Assembly (NCBI GenBank): GCA_963717445.1 | Contig: OY970334.1 | Coordinates: 2,666,001 to 2,730,000 of the forward strand | Reading direction: 5' to 3' | Source of the DNA: JAGVPT01 sp963717445 | Lineage (GTDB): Bacteria > Bacteroidota > Ignavibacteria > UBA10030 > UBA8401 | Length of the DNA: 64,000 bases | Part shown: positions 1 to 9,904 of the stretch, piece by piece | How the letters are laid out: each line of letters starts with the position of its first letter | How positions within the stretch are numbered: the first letter of the stretch is position 1 | Notes under the pieces: model-generated | Seen by the model: only the letters and a program-made list of their open reading frames with translations | Databases searched by the model: none | Told to the model about the DNA's origin: nothing | Made by a program: the position numbers and the translations under genes

Positions 1-2
1 TG

Positions 3-107
3 TACCCGGGATTATGTATCTCGGTAGGAATATGGGGAGCGGGAAAATTTATTGCTTCGCGCGGAGGTGATGACCGCGGTGCGGCGTCAATGCTCAAGAA
101 CGTCTGA
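3..107 (+). CDS. C-terminal end of an unidentified protein (cut by window edge)
   Basis: A reading frame is open from the window edge and stops with TGA at 105-107. It would encode about 34 residues ending in GAASMLKNV. The start lies outside the window, so no family can be named. It converges on the sensor kinase gene and overlaps its 3' end by about 21 bases. The frame is short and could be chance. Confidence 0.3.
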   Translation, partial: YPGLCISVGIWGAGKFIASRGGDDRGAASMLKNV

Positions 108-3100
108 CACACATTCAAGAATTTCCTCTATGCGGAACGGTTTGTGAATTATGCTTTTCACACCGCGACTGAGAATACCATTTCTCGAGCTTTCTTCAAG
201 ATAACCGGTCATAAAGACCACTTTGACTTCAGGGTTTATTTCGACGAGTTTGTTGAACACTTCTTCTCCTCCCATAAGCGGCATCCCTAAATCCGATATC
301 ACCATATCGATCTCTTCGCAGTGCGATTGATATTTTTTTACGGCATCGATACCGTTCGATGCTGTAATTACTCTATACTCTTTGCCCTCCAAGATCTCTG
401 TGAGCATCTCCCGCAATCCTTGCTCATCGTCTACGACCAGAATCGTTGAGATGTTTCCATTGTGATTCTTTTCAGCCTGTAAATTGTGGCTCTTTCCTTT
501 CGAGGGGTTCTTAATCTCGGCGCTCACAAGCGGAAAATAAAGAGCCATGGTCGTTCCCTGTCCGACGCTGCTTGCAATATCGATCATTCCGTGATGGTTT
601 TGCACGATTCCGTGAACGATCGAGAGGCCCAAGCCAGTTCCTTTTCCCCTTCCCTTGGTCGAAAAAAATGGTTCAAAGATGCGCGAAATCGTTTCTTCGC
701 TCATTCCCGCACCGTTATCCGACACGCTGAGAACAACGTATTCTTTTTTTTGAATTTGGGGAAATTTCTTTTGCACCTCTCCATGACGCATTGTAGCGAC
801 ACGGAAAATGATCGTGCCGTTCACAGATTTTGCTTCTATTGCGTCCCGTGAATTCAGCGCAAGGTTGAGAAGAGCCTGATGAAGCTGGTCCGAGTCCCCC
901 ATGATCACCGCGTCGCTTGTTTCGATTTCCGATTTTATCGAAATAAATTTCGGCAGCGTATGTTCGAGCAGTTTTTGGACTTCGAGCACGACTGTCGCGA
1001 CGGACATCGGTTTAAGCTTTCCCTGTTCTGAACGGGCAAAGAGCAAAAGCTGCTTTGCGATTGCGGCACCTCTTTCTGCAGCGATGGCAACCATGTCGGC
1101 GTACCGTTGCAACTGTTTGTCATCGCGCGTTTTCTCTTTCAAAATTTCAGCCGACGTAAGAATCATTGAAAGAACGTTGTTAAAATCGTGTGCGATACCG
1201 CCGGCAAGAACGCCAATCGACTCCATTTTTTGTGCATGCAGAAGCTGGTTTTCCAGCAATTTTCTTTCGCTGATATCCCGAAAAACGCTTAGCAACATTT
1301 TATTGCTGGCGCCAAAAACGATAAACGAATTTGAAATTTCTACTGGAACTTCCTCTCCATTCCACAGCGTGATATCGCCGGTAAAGCGCGGCAGGACGGT
1401 TTCGGATTCAAATTCTTGCCGGTATTCTTCGAGGCCGGCTTCCCGTTGTTCGGTATGGTATGTTACAGAGAGGAATTCCCCAACGAGTTTTTCCTGCGGG
1501 AGTTTCACCATTTTGCTAAAGGCTGAGTTGACCATGACGATTCTTCCCCCCTTATCCGTGAGCCTCATCCCGTCGGCCGAGTGTTCCCACATCGCCCGGA
1601 ATCGTTCTTCATCCGCCTTACGCTGGATTGCGGTTGCGATATGCTGCGAGACGAACGTGAGAATTTCCTGCTCCTTCTCGGTGTAGCGAATCGATTCCGT
1701 GTAGCTTTGCACGACAATCGCTCCGAATATGGATTCGCCGGATTTAAGCGGCACACCGAGCCAATCGATTGAAGGAGTCCCTATGAGCTCAACTTCTCCC
1801 GTGCGCAGCAGTTCTTCGGATATTTTCGGCGATGCCAGCAGAGGCTGCCCTGTTCGCAGCACATACTCCGTTAACCCCTTCACGAGTTTTCTAGGCTTGG
1901 GCTGAGGATCAACCTCGTCGGCGAAGTACGGAAAGCTCAGCATCTGGGTCGAAGCATCGTACAACGCGATGTAAAAATTCCTTGCCGACATCAATTCGCT
2001 GATGATCGAATGGACCGAAGAGTAGAATTCCTGCAGGTCGACGGTCGAGTGTGTTTTTTCAGCGATGCGGTAGAGCGCAGATTGCAGTGTTTCTGCTCTC
2101 TTGCGCTCCTGAATGTCCATCACGGCTCCGAGCGTCCCGATGATTTTTCCGTCGATATCAAGGTACGGCGTTGCGTTTATCTCAACCCAAAATTGCTTTC
2201 CATCTTTCCGTTTCATGAAGACTTCGTACCGTTCGAGTTTACCGAGAAGCCGATCCTTGTTCCGTTTTTTCATGGCTTCCCATTTCTCTTCCGGGAGCAG
2301 CAGCGTGTATGCCGGTTTGCCGATCATTTCTTCCGCGGTATAGCCGCAGAGGTCGGCCATGCGCGAGTTGGTGTAGATGACCCTGTCATCCACATCGGTG
2401 ATGACCAATCCTTCTCCCAGGCTTTGAACAACTGTGCGAAATCGTGTTTCTGATTCGCGCAACGTTTCCTCGGCGCGCTTGCGGTCGGTGATATCGAGCA
2501 ATGTACCGTGGATGGCCGGTCTCCCGTTATGGATGGTCCGGGTGCCATAGACTTCAATGTCTATTTTTGTTCCATCCTTTTTCTTGCCGACAAAAGTGTA
2601 ATTGAGCGCATCACCGTTATCATTAATTCGTTTGCGGATATTTTCTGAAACCATCGCCTGCGATTCCGGGGAGATTAGCGTCAAAATCGGCTTTTCGAAT
2701 AGCTCATCTCTATTGTAGCCGAAAATTTCAGCAAAGCGTTCGTTGACAAATTTAAATATGCCGTCCTGAATGAGATATACCCCCACCAAGGCTTTTTCTA
2801 CAAGGCTCGAATATCGCTCCGATAACTGTGGAACGAGTGAGCGAACGAGACGATAATTTCCGAGCAAAAGGAGAAGCATGCCAAGCGTTAATCCAAAGTA
2901 GCCTGTAATAAATCCAACTCTGAGAAGGATCTCTTGATTCCATTCCTGCGGAAGAATGTTGCTGTGGTACAAAGAGTCAAGGATGACGTTGAGGTAAACA
3001 AGCCCAAAGCCGATCGCGATGAGCCGAAAGCCTTTCAATGTGTGCTTGATGATGAGCGCTCGAAGCACAAGAAAGAATCCGACTCCTGCAAACAACAAAA

Positions 3101-3131
3101 GTAGAAACTGTGTGAGACTGAAAATGCGCAT
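87..3131 (-). CDS. Membrane-bound hybrid sensor histidine kinase (PAS-PAS-GAF-PAS-HisKA-HATPase-REC)
   Basis: This 1014-residue protein is a hybrid two-component kinase. The first ~95 residues hold about three hydrophobic segments, so it is probably anchored in the inner membrane. Then come two PAS domains (about 107-345, each ending in a DITDRKRAE or DIQERKRAE type PAC motif), a GAF domain (about 350-510), a third PAS, a HisKA domain with the phospho-acceptor motif GGIAHDFNN, and an ATPase domain with DNGAGM and GKGTGLGLSIV boxes. A C-terminal receiver domain carries the acceptor Asp near residue 947 (VISDLGMP) and the switch Lys in HKPF. The HDFNN form of the H-box and the attached receiver fit kinases whose receiver is used for autoregulation or relay. 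No dedicated response-regulator gene is adjacent, and the signal is unknown. Confidence 0.93.
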   Translation of the reverse strand: MRIFSLTQFLLLLFAGVGFFLVLRALIIKHTLKGFRLIAIGFGLVYLNVILDSLYHSNILPQEWNQEILLRVGFITGYFGLTLGMLLLLLGNYRLVRSLVPQLSERYSSLVEKALVGVYLIQDGIFKFVNERFAEIFGYNRDELFEKPILTLISPESQAMVSENIRKRINDNGDALNYTFVGKKKDGTKIDIEVYGTRTIHNGRPAIHGTLLDITDRKRAEETLRESETRFRTVVQSLGEGLVITDVDDRVIYTNSRMADLCGYTAEEMIGKPAYTLLLPEEKWEAMKKRNKDRLLGKLERYEVFMKRKDGKQFWVEINATPYLDIDGKIIGTLGAVMDIQERKRAETLQSALYRIAEKTHSTVDLQEFYSSVHSIISELMSARNFYIALYDASTQMLSFPYFADEVDPQPKPRKLVKGLTEYVLRTGQPLLASPKISEELLRTGEVELIGTPSIDWLGVPLKSGESIFGAIVVQSYTESIRYTEKEQEILTFVSQHIATAIQRKADEERFRAMWEHSADGMRLTDKGGRIVMVNSAFSKMVKLPQEKLVGEFLSVTYHTEQREAGLEEYRQEFESETVLPRFTGDITLWNGEEVPVEISNSFIVFGASNKMLLSVFRDISERKLLENQLLHAQKMESIGVLAGGIAHDFNNVLSMILTSAEILKEKTRDDKQLQRYADMVAIAAERGAAIAKQLLLFARSEQGKLKPMSVATVVLEVQKLLEHTLPKFISIKSEIETSDAVIMGDSDQLHQALLNLALNSRDAIEAKSVNGTIIFRVATMRHGEVQKKFPQIQKKEYVVLSVSDNGAGMSEETISRIFEPFFSTKGRGKGTGLGLSIVHGIVQNHHGMIDIASSVGQGTTMALYFPLVSAEIKNPSKGKSHNLQAEKNHNGNISTILVVDDEQGLREMLTEILEGKEYRVITASNGIDAVKKYQSHCEEIDMVISDLGMPLMGGEEVFNKLVEINPEVKVVFMTGYLEESSRNGILSRGVKSIIHKPFRIEEILECVSDVLEH

Positions 3132-3232
3132 TGGATAACGTGTGGATTTTTACTTTGTGTCCAAAATCAGCCGCAGGCCGTCCTCACCCGCGCTAATAGC
3201 GACAGCCAGAGTAATGATAAATAAAGGGAATA

Positions 3233-6181
3233 TTACTCCAATATGAGGAGATCGTAAACATTGGAATCTAATTGGTGAATTTTACCTCCGCCGATCCATT
3301 CGCTCCCATTTCGTTCGACGTCACGGAACTCGCCGATACCCGCGCCGCCATGATCGTCTTGCGCGCCTACAAGTATCGTTATCTTCCACTCTGGGGTTGG
3401 CTTCCCAAGATACTTAAGTGGCAGACTAAACTCAATCGATTTTCCCGCAACGCTGCCGATAGGATTTTTTTCATCCCCTGGACGGGGCACATATTCACAT
3501 AGCACATTTCCTTTATCATCGGCAACGCGAATGCCCCCCCCAACCGTGATCAGTCGGTCGAATCGATACCGGTCGCTGACAGTGAATTGCGAGTTTTGCC
3601 CAATCGATGTTGAGCCGAATTCCCCACGATGGATTGCAATCGCAGCAAATGTCAATTGGAATCCGTACTCGGGATGCCAGCCGGGGTTGACGAGATTGCG
3701 GAAAACGAGTGTGAAGTACGCGTTTGAAGAGTCGTATCTGAACGTTGTATGAACAATGTCCAAAATCCCGGGCTTGAAGTTTGCGCTCGTAGGATAGATG
3801 TACGTACCAGAATCGCCCCGATCGTCCCCCGCAGAATCTTCTTTATCGAACAATGTCCTCGCGGCAGGATTTGTTCTGCGCACTTCTTCCAGCGATAGGA
3901 TCGGATACAAAGGAGCGTGAAGTGCAGGAATCCGTGAGTTGAACATCGGCTGCGCAAGCGCGAGATCCGCGAATTCTGCCCTAGGGGAAAAATCTCTCAA
4001 ATACCATACCGTGCTGTCGCGCGAAGAAGGCATTTCTTTGTCGTTGTGATAGACGGAATATGCATCCATTGAATGAGCAATGGTGAGCGTCTCGCCCGGC
4101 GTGAGTGTTGCGTTGATATATGCAGCGTCGCCGTTGCGATACACCCATAAGTAACTCACCGCATAATCCTTTGTCAGCGTGTCGGCCTTCAACATGAGGC
4201 GGATTGAATCCCCAATCTCCTCGTAGTGTGCATCGATCTCTGAGTTGCCGGCGCGAAAAGTGCATTCTACGTGATGAAGTTCTGTCGGAAGTTTTGGATT
4301 GATGCGGATGGTATGGGCGGTGGCATCGATGCCGATACCGAGATAATCCTGATAAAAGCTCCGGATGAATTCCGCGAGGCTCCACGCTTGAGAGAACGCG
4401 CCGGAAAGACGCGGCTCTGTCTCCCCGCTTCTCGGTTGTGCATCGAGGAGCTCCGACAACGTTCCTACACATCCCCGATGGAGGATCTGGTAAACCATAT
4501 TTTTCGTGATTGTGAACACGAGATCCTCTTCATCGTTTCTTGTCAAGGCATAGATCGCATGTCCGTTGAGCCATGTCCAGACGATGCCGTTGTGGTACGC
4601 CGCATCCGGCACGTAGTATGGTTCGTCATGATGGAAAGGATGAAAATTTGAATCCGATTGCGACAGCGTGCCGACGCCATACTCGTAGATGAGATTCGAC
4701 GTTACCGTTTTCACCATTGCTTCGCGGATATCCTCCGAGTTAACAATGTCCAGGCAAAAAAGCTGGTTCGGTCGTAGCTCGCGTGAAGGCGAGCCATCAG
4801 CGTTCAAATGGTCGTACACCAATTTGTTTTCTCTATCGACAAAAAATTTATTGAAATTCTTTTCCACCAAATCGGCCAACGATTTCCATTTTCCCGCCAG
4901 GGAGTATTCGGTAAGGTACTCGGCCTCAAAAGAGCCGATCAGCAATTGATAATACCAGAGAGCTTGTACTTCGCAAGCACGATTTCCCCGCGGCGACCAC
5001 GGCCCGTTAGGCCCCACAGCATCCATCCACGTTTCGGCATCGCCGTGAGTAAGGAATCCGAGCGAGTCGGTGTGGTATTTGATTGTTCCTTCGATTGATC
5101 GTTTGACGACAGGGAATAGCTCGCGAACGAGAGCGGTATCGTATGAGTACTTGATGTAATCGTACATCTGTTTGACGAACCATGGTGTTCCGTCGGCAGT
5201 ATTGTAGGCGATTGACGTCGGCGTCACAATGTTCGGAATGCGCCCGTAGTTTGTGCTTGAAGAATCTTTTTCCTGAAAGCGCGCAAATGAAAGCAAAATT
5301 TCCCGGGCCTCCTTGAAATTCCCCGTGACATACGTCGCGCCCGGAAGAGAGATGAACGAATCTCGCCCCCAATAATTGTTGAACCAGGGCAGTCCTGCAA
5401 AAATACCCTTCACAGGGATTCCGGATTGTGATTGATTCATGATAAGGGCGTCGAGCGATAGTTTAGCCCACATGAGTGCCATGTCAAGTTCATCATCGTT
5501 GGTTTTGATATACGATGCCCGGAGAAGTTTCTCCATTCGTTCCTTACGCGCCGCTATCAACTTGTTTGCATTGTGCGCGATGTTGAGACTCAAATGTCGA
5601 ACATCGTTTAACGAAGATGCTGCAACGATGATAAAGAGGACTTTCGAATGGCCGCGTTTTGAACTCACCTCAATCCATGCCGGAACGGATTTTTCTACCG
5701 GCATCGTTTTCACTTTCCACAGGTTGATTGACGTAATAAAACTTTTTTCTTGTTCAAATCCCCCGGCGACCTGAAGGCGCATCTGTGGTTCAACTTTCTT
5801 TGTTCCCCTGTATGTGAATTCCACGAGAATGGCATTGACGCTGTCGAGGAAGGTGAAGCTTTCTTCAGTACTATCTGGATATTTTCGTACAAGCTGATAG
5901 GGAAAAACAGTCGTTGAAGCAGTTGTCCGGTCGATCGTTTTGCCGTTCAATTGGAGAAAATAGTCGTTTACAATCTTTTGCGTATTGACGAACCAGCCCT
6001 GCCATCCGCCGGAGTTTTGAGCGTTCACCTCTCCGTAATATGTTCCCGCCTCTTTGTTGGTGTAGGCAAACTGGCGGGACGTTCCCAGGACATTGATTCC
6101 GATCCGGTCGACAAGCGGCGTTACAGCGTATAGTGAGCAACTCAATGCGAGAAGCAGGACGAGCATCAATAACTGTTTCAT
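3233..6181 (-). CDS. Exported glycogen-debranching-enzyme-like glucosidase with C-terminal glucodextranase-type domain
   Basis: The 982-residue product starts with a signal peptide (MKQLLMLVLLLALSCSLYA), so it should act in the periplasm or outside the cell. The middle (about 230-630) resembles the alpha/alpha-six-barrel of amylo-alpha-1,6-glucosidases: WFNNYWGRDSFISLPG near 270 and GTLSELLDAQPR near 580 are typical of the debranching-enzyme C-domain. Residues from about 780 resemble the C-terminal binding module of glucodextranase (GWHPEYGFQ region). From family knowledge it likely hydrolyses alpha-glucan side chains or oligosaccharides; the exact bond is not readable. The gene follows the sensor kinase on the same strand with a ~100-base gap that shows no clear terminator. 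A signal peptide distinguishes it from cytoplasmic debranching enzymes. Confidence 0.82.
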   Translation of the reverse strand: MKQLLMLVLLLALSCSLYAVTPLVDRIGINVLGTSRQFAYTNKEAGTYYGEVNAQNSGGWQGWFVNTQKIVNDYFLQLNGKTIDRTTASTTVFPYQLVRKYPDSTEESFTFLDSVNAILVEFTYRGTKKVEPQMRLQVAGGFEQEKSFITSINLWKVKTMPVEKSVPAWIEVSSKRGHSKVLFIIVAASSLNDVRHLSLNIAHNANKLIAARKERMEKLLRASYIKTNDDELDMALMWAKLSLDALIMNQSQSGIPVKGIFAGLPWFNNYWGRDSFISLPGATYVTGNFKEAREILLSFARFQEKDSSSTNYGRIPNIVTPTSIAYNTADGTPWFVKQMYDYIKYSYDTALVRELFPVVKRSIEGTIKYHTDSLGFLTHGDAETWMDAVGPNGPWSPRGNRACEVQALWYYQLLIGSFEAEYLTEYSLAGKWKSLADLVEKNFNKFFVDRENKLVYDHLNADGSPSRELRPNQLFCLDIVNSEDIREAMVKTVTSNLIYEYGVGTLSQSDSNFHPFHHDEPYYVPDAAYHNGIVWTWLNGHAIYALTRNDEEDLVFTITKNMVYQILHRGCVGTLSELLDAQPRSGETEPRLSGAFSQAWSLAEFIRSFYQDYLGIGIDATAHTIRINPKLPTELHHVECTFRAGNSEIDAHYEEIGDSIRLMLKADTLTKDYAVSYLWVYRNGDAAYINATLTPGETLTIAHSMDAYSVYHNDKEMPSSRDSTVWYLRDFSPRAEFADLALAQPMFNSRIPALHAPLYPILSLEEVRRTNPAARTLFDKEDSAGDDRGDSGTYIYPTSANFKPGILDIVHTTFRYDSSNAYFTLVFRNLVNPGWHPEYGFQLTFAAIAIHRGEFGSTSIGQNSQFTVSDRYRFDRLITVGGGIRVADDKGNVLCEYVPRPGDEKNPIGSVAGKSIEFSLPLKYLGKPTPEWKITILVGAQDDHGGAGIGEFRDVERNGSEWIGGGKIHQLDSNVYDLLILE

Positions 6182-6203
6182 TCATTGACCTTGAAAATTA
6201 TTT

Positions 6204-6335
6204 GAGCCTTCTGAAAAATCAGGGAAGCTTATCTCACGCAGAGTCGCCAAGGCGCCAAATACATTGATGGTAGAACTTACGCCGCTTTTCTCAAAGGGAT
6301 TGCTTTGCGCCTTCGCGTGATGTTATTTTTCTAAT
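6204..6335. repeat. Diverged copy of a palindromic intergenic repeat (copy A)
   Basis: This stretch carries CTTCTGAAAAAT, CTCACGCAGAGTCGCCAAGGCGCC and TTTGCGCCTTCGCGTGA, the same building blocks as the better-preserved copies at 17291-17411, 41789-41886 and 56630-56740. The two arms are inverted but imperfect. It fills the space between the glucosidase and glycerate kinase genes and contains no plausible gene. Confidence 0.5.
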
Positions 6336-6339
6336 GTTT

Positions 6340-7488
6340 CTATTTCTTAGTGTTCTTCGCGACTTTAGTGGAAAAATGATCTCTTATCCCTTTTGATAGA
6401 AACGTTTCCGCATTTCTCATTGCCTCTTCAATCGGTACCTCATCCGGCGATATTTGGTTAACCGTTGCAAGTTCGAGTTGTTTCTGGAGGGTTGCTTTGT
6501 CTCCCCAAATTTTTCCCGCGAAGGCATGCACCGGCTTGCAGAATTTTTTGGCACGGCGTGCAATACCTTCGATTCCTTTACCGTGGAGTGTTTGGGAGTC
6601 GAGTGTTCCTTCGGTGGTGATAACGCAATCACATTGTTGAAGCAGATGATCGAAGGAGAGGATATCAAGCACGTAATCGATACCGGAAAAAATTTTAGCA
6701 TTACAGAATGCAATCAGTCCGGCGCCGAGTCCGCCGGCCGCGCCGCTTCCCGGAATATGCGAAATGTCCCGGCCCAAATAACCCTCTGTAATAGAGGCAT
6801 AATGTTTCAAGGCTGCGTCAAGAAGAAGAATTTGTTCTGCTGTTGCTCCTTTTTGCGCTGCGTATGTAAACGCAGTTCCTTCATGCCCGAAAAGTATGTT
6901 CGTTACATCCGAAAGTCCGACAATTTCTGTTTCCTTAATTTTTAATTCTTCATTCTTAATTTTAATATGGTGAAGCCGGGACAAATGCATTCCACCATCC
7001 TGTAACTCCATCTCCTTTTCATCGAAAAATTTTACACCAAGTGCTTTCGCACACCCGGCACCTCCATCATTGGTTGCACTGCCTCCCATTCCGACAATGA
7101 TTTTCCTGTAGCCGGAATTCATCGCTTCGCGGATCAATTCGCCTACGCCAAAAGTGTTAGCGTTAAGTACATCGTATTGATTCGGCGTTAATAAATGCAA
7201 GCCGGCAGCTTCTGCCATTTCGATGACGGCGGTTGTTCCATCGCCAAGGACACCCCATTGTGCCTTCACGGTCATTGAAGCAATCGGCCCGCAGACGGAA
7301 GCCGAATAAAACTTTCCGCCTGTCGATTGAACAAGACATTCAAGCGTTCCGTTGCCGCCGTCCGAAATCGGGCACAGGAGACAATGCGCATCCGGCAAAA
7401 TGTTCCGGATGGCTGTTGAAATTATTCGTGCAGCATCGGGCGACGAAAGAGACCCTTTGAGCGCGTTCGGTGCGATCAAAAAATTCAT
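6340..7488 (-). CDS. Glycerate kinase (GlxK/GarK family)
   Basis: The 382-residue protein begins MNFLIAPNALKGSLSS, the signature opening of glycerate kinases that phosphorylate D-glycerate with ATP (2-phosphoglycerate is the product of this family). Other family blocks are GMGGSATNDGGAGCAKALG near 138 and PGSGAAGGLGAGL near 245. The length is normal. Its product would feed enolase, whose gene lies divergently next door. Residues near 173-186 (HHIKIKNEELKIKE) look like an in-frame insert encoded by an A+T micro-repeat at 6931-6969 that resembles the intergenic sequence around the IS30 element. The start ATG has no clear Shine-Dalgarno sequence. Confidence 0.9.
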   Translation of the reverse strand: MNFLIAPNALKGSLSSPDAARIISTAIRNILPDAHCLLCPISDGGNGTLECLVQSTGGKFYSASVCGPIASMTVKAQWGVLGDGTTAVIEMAEAAGLHLLTPNQYDVLNANTFGVGELIREAMNSGYRKIIVGMGGSATNDGGAGCAKALGVKFFDEKEMELQDGGMHLSRLHHIKIKNEELKIKETEIVGLSDVTNILFGHEGTAFTYAAQKGATAEQILLLDAALKHYASITEGYLGRDISHIPGSGAAGGLGAGLIAFCNAKIFSGIDYVLDILSFDHLLQQCDCVITTEGTLDSQTLHGKGIEGIARRAKKFCKPVHAFAGKIWGDKATLQKQLELATVNQISPDEVPIEEAMRNAETFLSKGIRDHFSTKVAKNTKK

Positions 7489-7535
7489 ATTGAAAGGTAT
7501 GGAATTTTGAAGTGAAATTCAGCGAGGCGGATGAA

Positions 7536-7614
7536 TAGATGTCGGACACCTTGTCCAAGAATCGTGCTATGCCAAAATATTTTGTGAGCGAAATCAAAAG
7601 GTGTCCGACATCTA
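7536..7614. repeat. 17-bp perfect inverted repeat between divergent genes
   Basis: TAGATGTCGGACACCTT at 7536-7552 is the exact reverse complement of 7598-7614, with a 45-base spacer. It lies between the divergent glycerate kinase and enolase genes. There is no T-tract, so it is not a normal terminator. It may be a small repeat element or a cruciform or regulatory site. Confidence 0.75.
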
Positions 7615-7719
7615 ATGGACGAGAAATTGCTTCATTGATTTTCATTCAATTTTTAGCTTAATTTATGCGGTTCAATTTCAATGTATTCACTGACTGAAAC
7701 TTTTTTTATCGGAGAAAAT

Positions 7720-9015
7720 ATGTCATCAACAATTATCACGGATGTTTGGGCGAGGGAGATTCTGGACTCGCGAGGTAATCCTACAATCGAAACGGACATC
7801 GAACTTGAAGATGGAACCATCGGACGGGCGGCGGTGCCAAGCGGTGCGTCGACAGGCGAACACGAAGCGGTTGAGCTGCGCGACGGCGACAAGATGCGGT
7901 ACAACGGCAAAGGCGTTTTGAAAGCGGTTGAGAATGTCAACAATGTTATAGCAGATGAAGTAACGGGGTTCGATGCGCAAGATCAGGTCGGCATCGATAA
8001 GATGATGATCGAGCTTGACGGTACGCCGACGAAGAGTAAACTTGGGGCAAACGCCATCCTTGCCGTTTCACTTGCCGCGGCGAAGGCTTCGGCAAAATCA
8101 TTGAAGATCCCCTTATACCGCTACATCGGCGGCTCAAATGCCAAGATTATTCCGACGCCGATGATGAACATTGTCAACGGCGGACGGCATGCTGACAGTA
8201 ACGTCGATTTTCAGGAATTCATGATTGTCCCGGCCAACGCGCCGAATTTTGCCGAAGCTCTTCGGATGGGAGCGGAAGTTTTCCATGCATTGAAGGACGT
8301 TCTGAAAAAGAAGGGACACAATACTGCGGTCGGCGACGAAGGCGGTTTCGCTCCGAGTTTGAAATCGAACGAGGAAGCGCTTGAAGTCATCATGGAAGCG
8401 ATCACGAAGGCAAAGTACAAAGCGGGTGAGGATATCTTCATTGCGATCGACCCGGCGGCGAGCGAGATGTATGAGAACGGAAAATATCTTTTCTACAAAT
8501 CCACCCAGAAGAAAGCGACGAAAGAAGAGATGGTAAAACTCTGGGCAAAATGGGTGAAAGAGTACCCGATCATTTCTATCGAGGACGGTATGGCGGAGGA
8601 CGATTGGGACGGCTGGAAGATGATGACCGAAGAGCTCGGAAAGAAAATTCAGCTTGTCGGCGACGATATCTTTGTCACCAACGTGGAATTCCTGAACAGA
8701 GGAATCGAAATGGGCGTAGCGAATTCCATTCTTATCAAAGTGAACCAGATCGGTACGCTGACGGAAACGCTCGACTGCATCGAAATGGCGAAGCGCGCTC
8801 ACTACACTGCGGTTATCAGCCATCGATCGGGTGAAACGGAGGACACAACGATTGCGGATATTGCTGTGGCAACAAACGTTGGCCAGATCAAGACAGGTTC
8901 GACAAGCCGAACGGACCGCATTGCAAAATATAACCAACTGATCCGCATTGAAGAAGAACTCGATTCGAACGGGATATATGCAGGGCTGGGCGCATTCAAC
9001 GTGAAACTCCATTGA
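7720..9015 (+). CDS. eno: Enolase
   Basis: This 431-residue protein is enolase, which interconverts 2-phosphoglycerate and phosphoenolpyruvate in glycolysis. Typical family blocks are REILDSRGNPT at the N-terminus, GDEGGFAPSL with the catalytic Glu near 200, the Mg-binding SIEDGMAEDD, the ILIKVNQIGTLTET signature with the catalytic Lys near 335, and SHRSGETED. The ATG at 7720 is preferred over the in-frame ATG at 7681 because GGAG at 7711-7714 precedes it at a proper distance and MSSTIITDVWAREI is where homologues begin. Confidence 0.98.
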   Translation: MSSTIITDVWAREILDSRGNPTIETDIELEDGTIGRAAVPSGASTGEHEAVELRDGDKMRYNGKGVLKAVENVNNVIADEVTGFDAQDQVGIDKMMIELDGTPTKSKLGANAILAVSLAAAKASAKSLKIPLYRYIGGSNAKIIPTPMMNIVNGGRHADSNVDFQEFMIVPANAPNFAEALRMGAEVFHALKDVLKKKGHNTAVGDEGGFAPSLKSNEEALEVIMEAITKAKYKAGEDIFIAIDPAASEMYENGKYLFYKSTQKKATKEEMVKLWAKWVKEYPIISIEDGMAEDDWDGWKMMTEELGKKIQLVGDDIFVTNVEFLNRGIEMGVANSILIKVNQIGTLTETLDCIEMAKRAHYTAVISHRSGETEDTTIADIAVATNVGQIKTGSTSRTDRIAKYNQLIRIEEELDSNGIYAGLGAFNVKLH

Positions 9016-9103
9016 TGCGGTGGGTAACTCCTGAAACTACCGGTTGCGCGGCATTGGAATAGTGTGCTCGCGCACCGATTGTCACGACAACCTGGAGGCC
9101 GCC

Positions 9104-9904
9104 ATGCAATTGAAATTCATAGTGCTCTGCTCGGCATTTTTCCTTTGCTCGTGCGGAAAAAACAATGGTGTCGGAACCGGAGGGAGCGCATTGTACTCGG
9201 TTCCTTACCTTGCATTAGGCACACAAAAGTATGTATCGACATCACAGACCATCGATTCGCTTAATCAAGTGATAAATGAAGAGGCCGATAGTGAAATCGT
9301 GTCGATAGCGGGAGTGAATGAAGTGGAAGGTCAATATTCCGGGCTGGTTTGCGTCGAGGCAACTTCGTTGTCGAATAATCTAGGTTCGGAATATACCTGG
9401 TATAAGGCGACAAGCGATTCGCTCGTGGAAGTCGCGTACTCGGGCTCCGGGCAGGTGCCTATGGTTCTTGCGAAGAAGAGCGAATACTATACACCATCTC
9501 CTCTGAGTTTTCCCCCGTCGCTGTGGCGCTTTGTCATGAAGAAGCTGTCGTCGGACAGTGTCCAGATTCGATCCGAGCTGCGGGTGGTACATCGTTATCC
9601 TCTGACCGAAGGAAGAGATTGGGTTTCATTTCGTAATCCCTTCTACGAGGAGAGAGAAGTAGTCGGAGTCGGGTTTACAAAGGTAAGGGCGGGGACGTTT
9701 TATTGCTCAATAATCAGAACGACAATCGACCTTGGCAGCGGCCCGCTCGACGTAGAGTGGCTCGACTATATTGCCTACGAAGGACTTGTTCTGAGAACGC
9801 TGTACTATCCGCGCGTCATGATCACGACTTCAACCTCTCCTGACTCAGATTATGTAGGATCGATCACCGAACGGATGGAGATGGTTTCGAACGGTCCATT
9901 CTAG
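9104..9904 (+). CDS. Hypothetical lipoprotein
   Basis: The product (266 residues) starts MQLKFIVLCSAFFLCSCGKNN, a short signal peptide with a lipobox (LCSC), so it is probably lipid-anchored in the envelope. The ATG at 9104 has GGAGG at 9094-9098; an upstream in-frame ATG at 9044 is less likely. No domain is recognised. The body reads as a soluble, beta-rich protein with a central LTEGRDWVSFRNP segment, vaguely like other small FCB lipoproteins. It follows enolase by ~90 bases and might be cotranscribed. Confidence 0.75.
   Translation: MQLKFIVLCSAFFLCSCGKNNGVGTGGSALYSVPYLALGTQKYVSTSQTIDSLNQVINEEADSEIVSIAGVNEVEGQYSGLVCVEATSLSNNLGSEYTWYKATSDSLVEVAYSGSGQVPMVLAKKSEYYTPSPLSFPPSLWRFVMKKLSSDSVQIRSELRVVHRYPLTEGRDWVSFRNPFYEEREVVGVGFTKVRAGTFYCSIIRTTIDLGSGPLDVEWLDYIAYEGLVLRTLYYPRVMITTSTSPDSDYVGSITERMEMVSNGPF

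Noticed and set aside
901..1686. 261-codon open frame antisense to the sensor kinase
   Set aside because: Its translation is Ser/Cys/Arg-rich without any domain and it lies fully inside a well-supported kinase gene.
8134..9012. 292-codon frame antisense to enolase
   Set aside because: It is a shadow of the highly conserved enolase gene; the translation has no domain.
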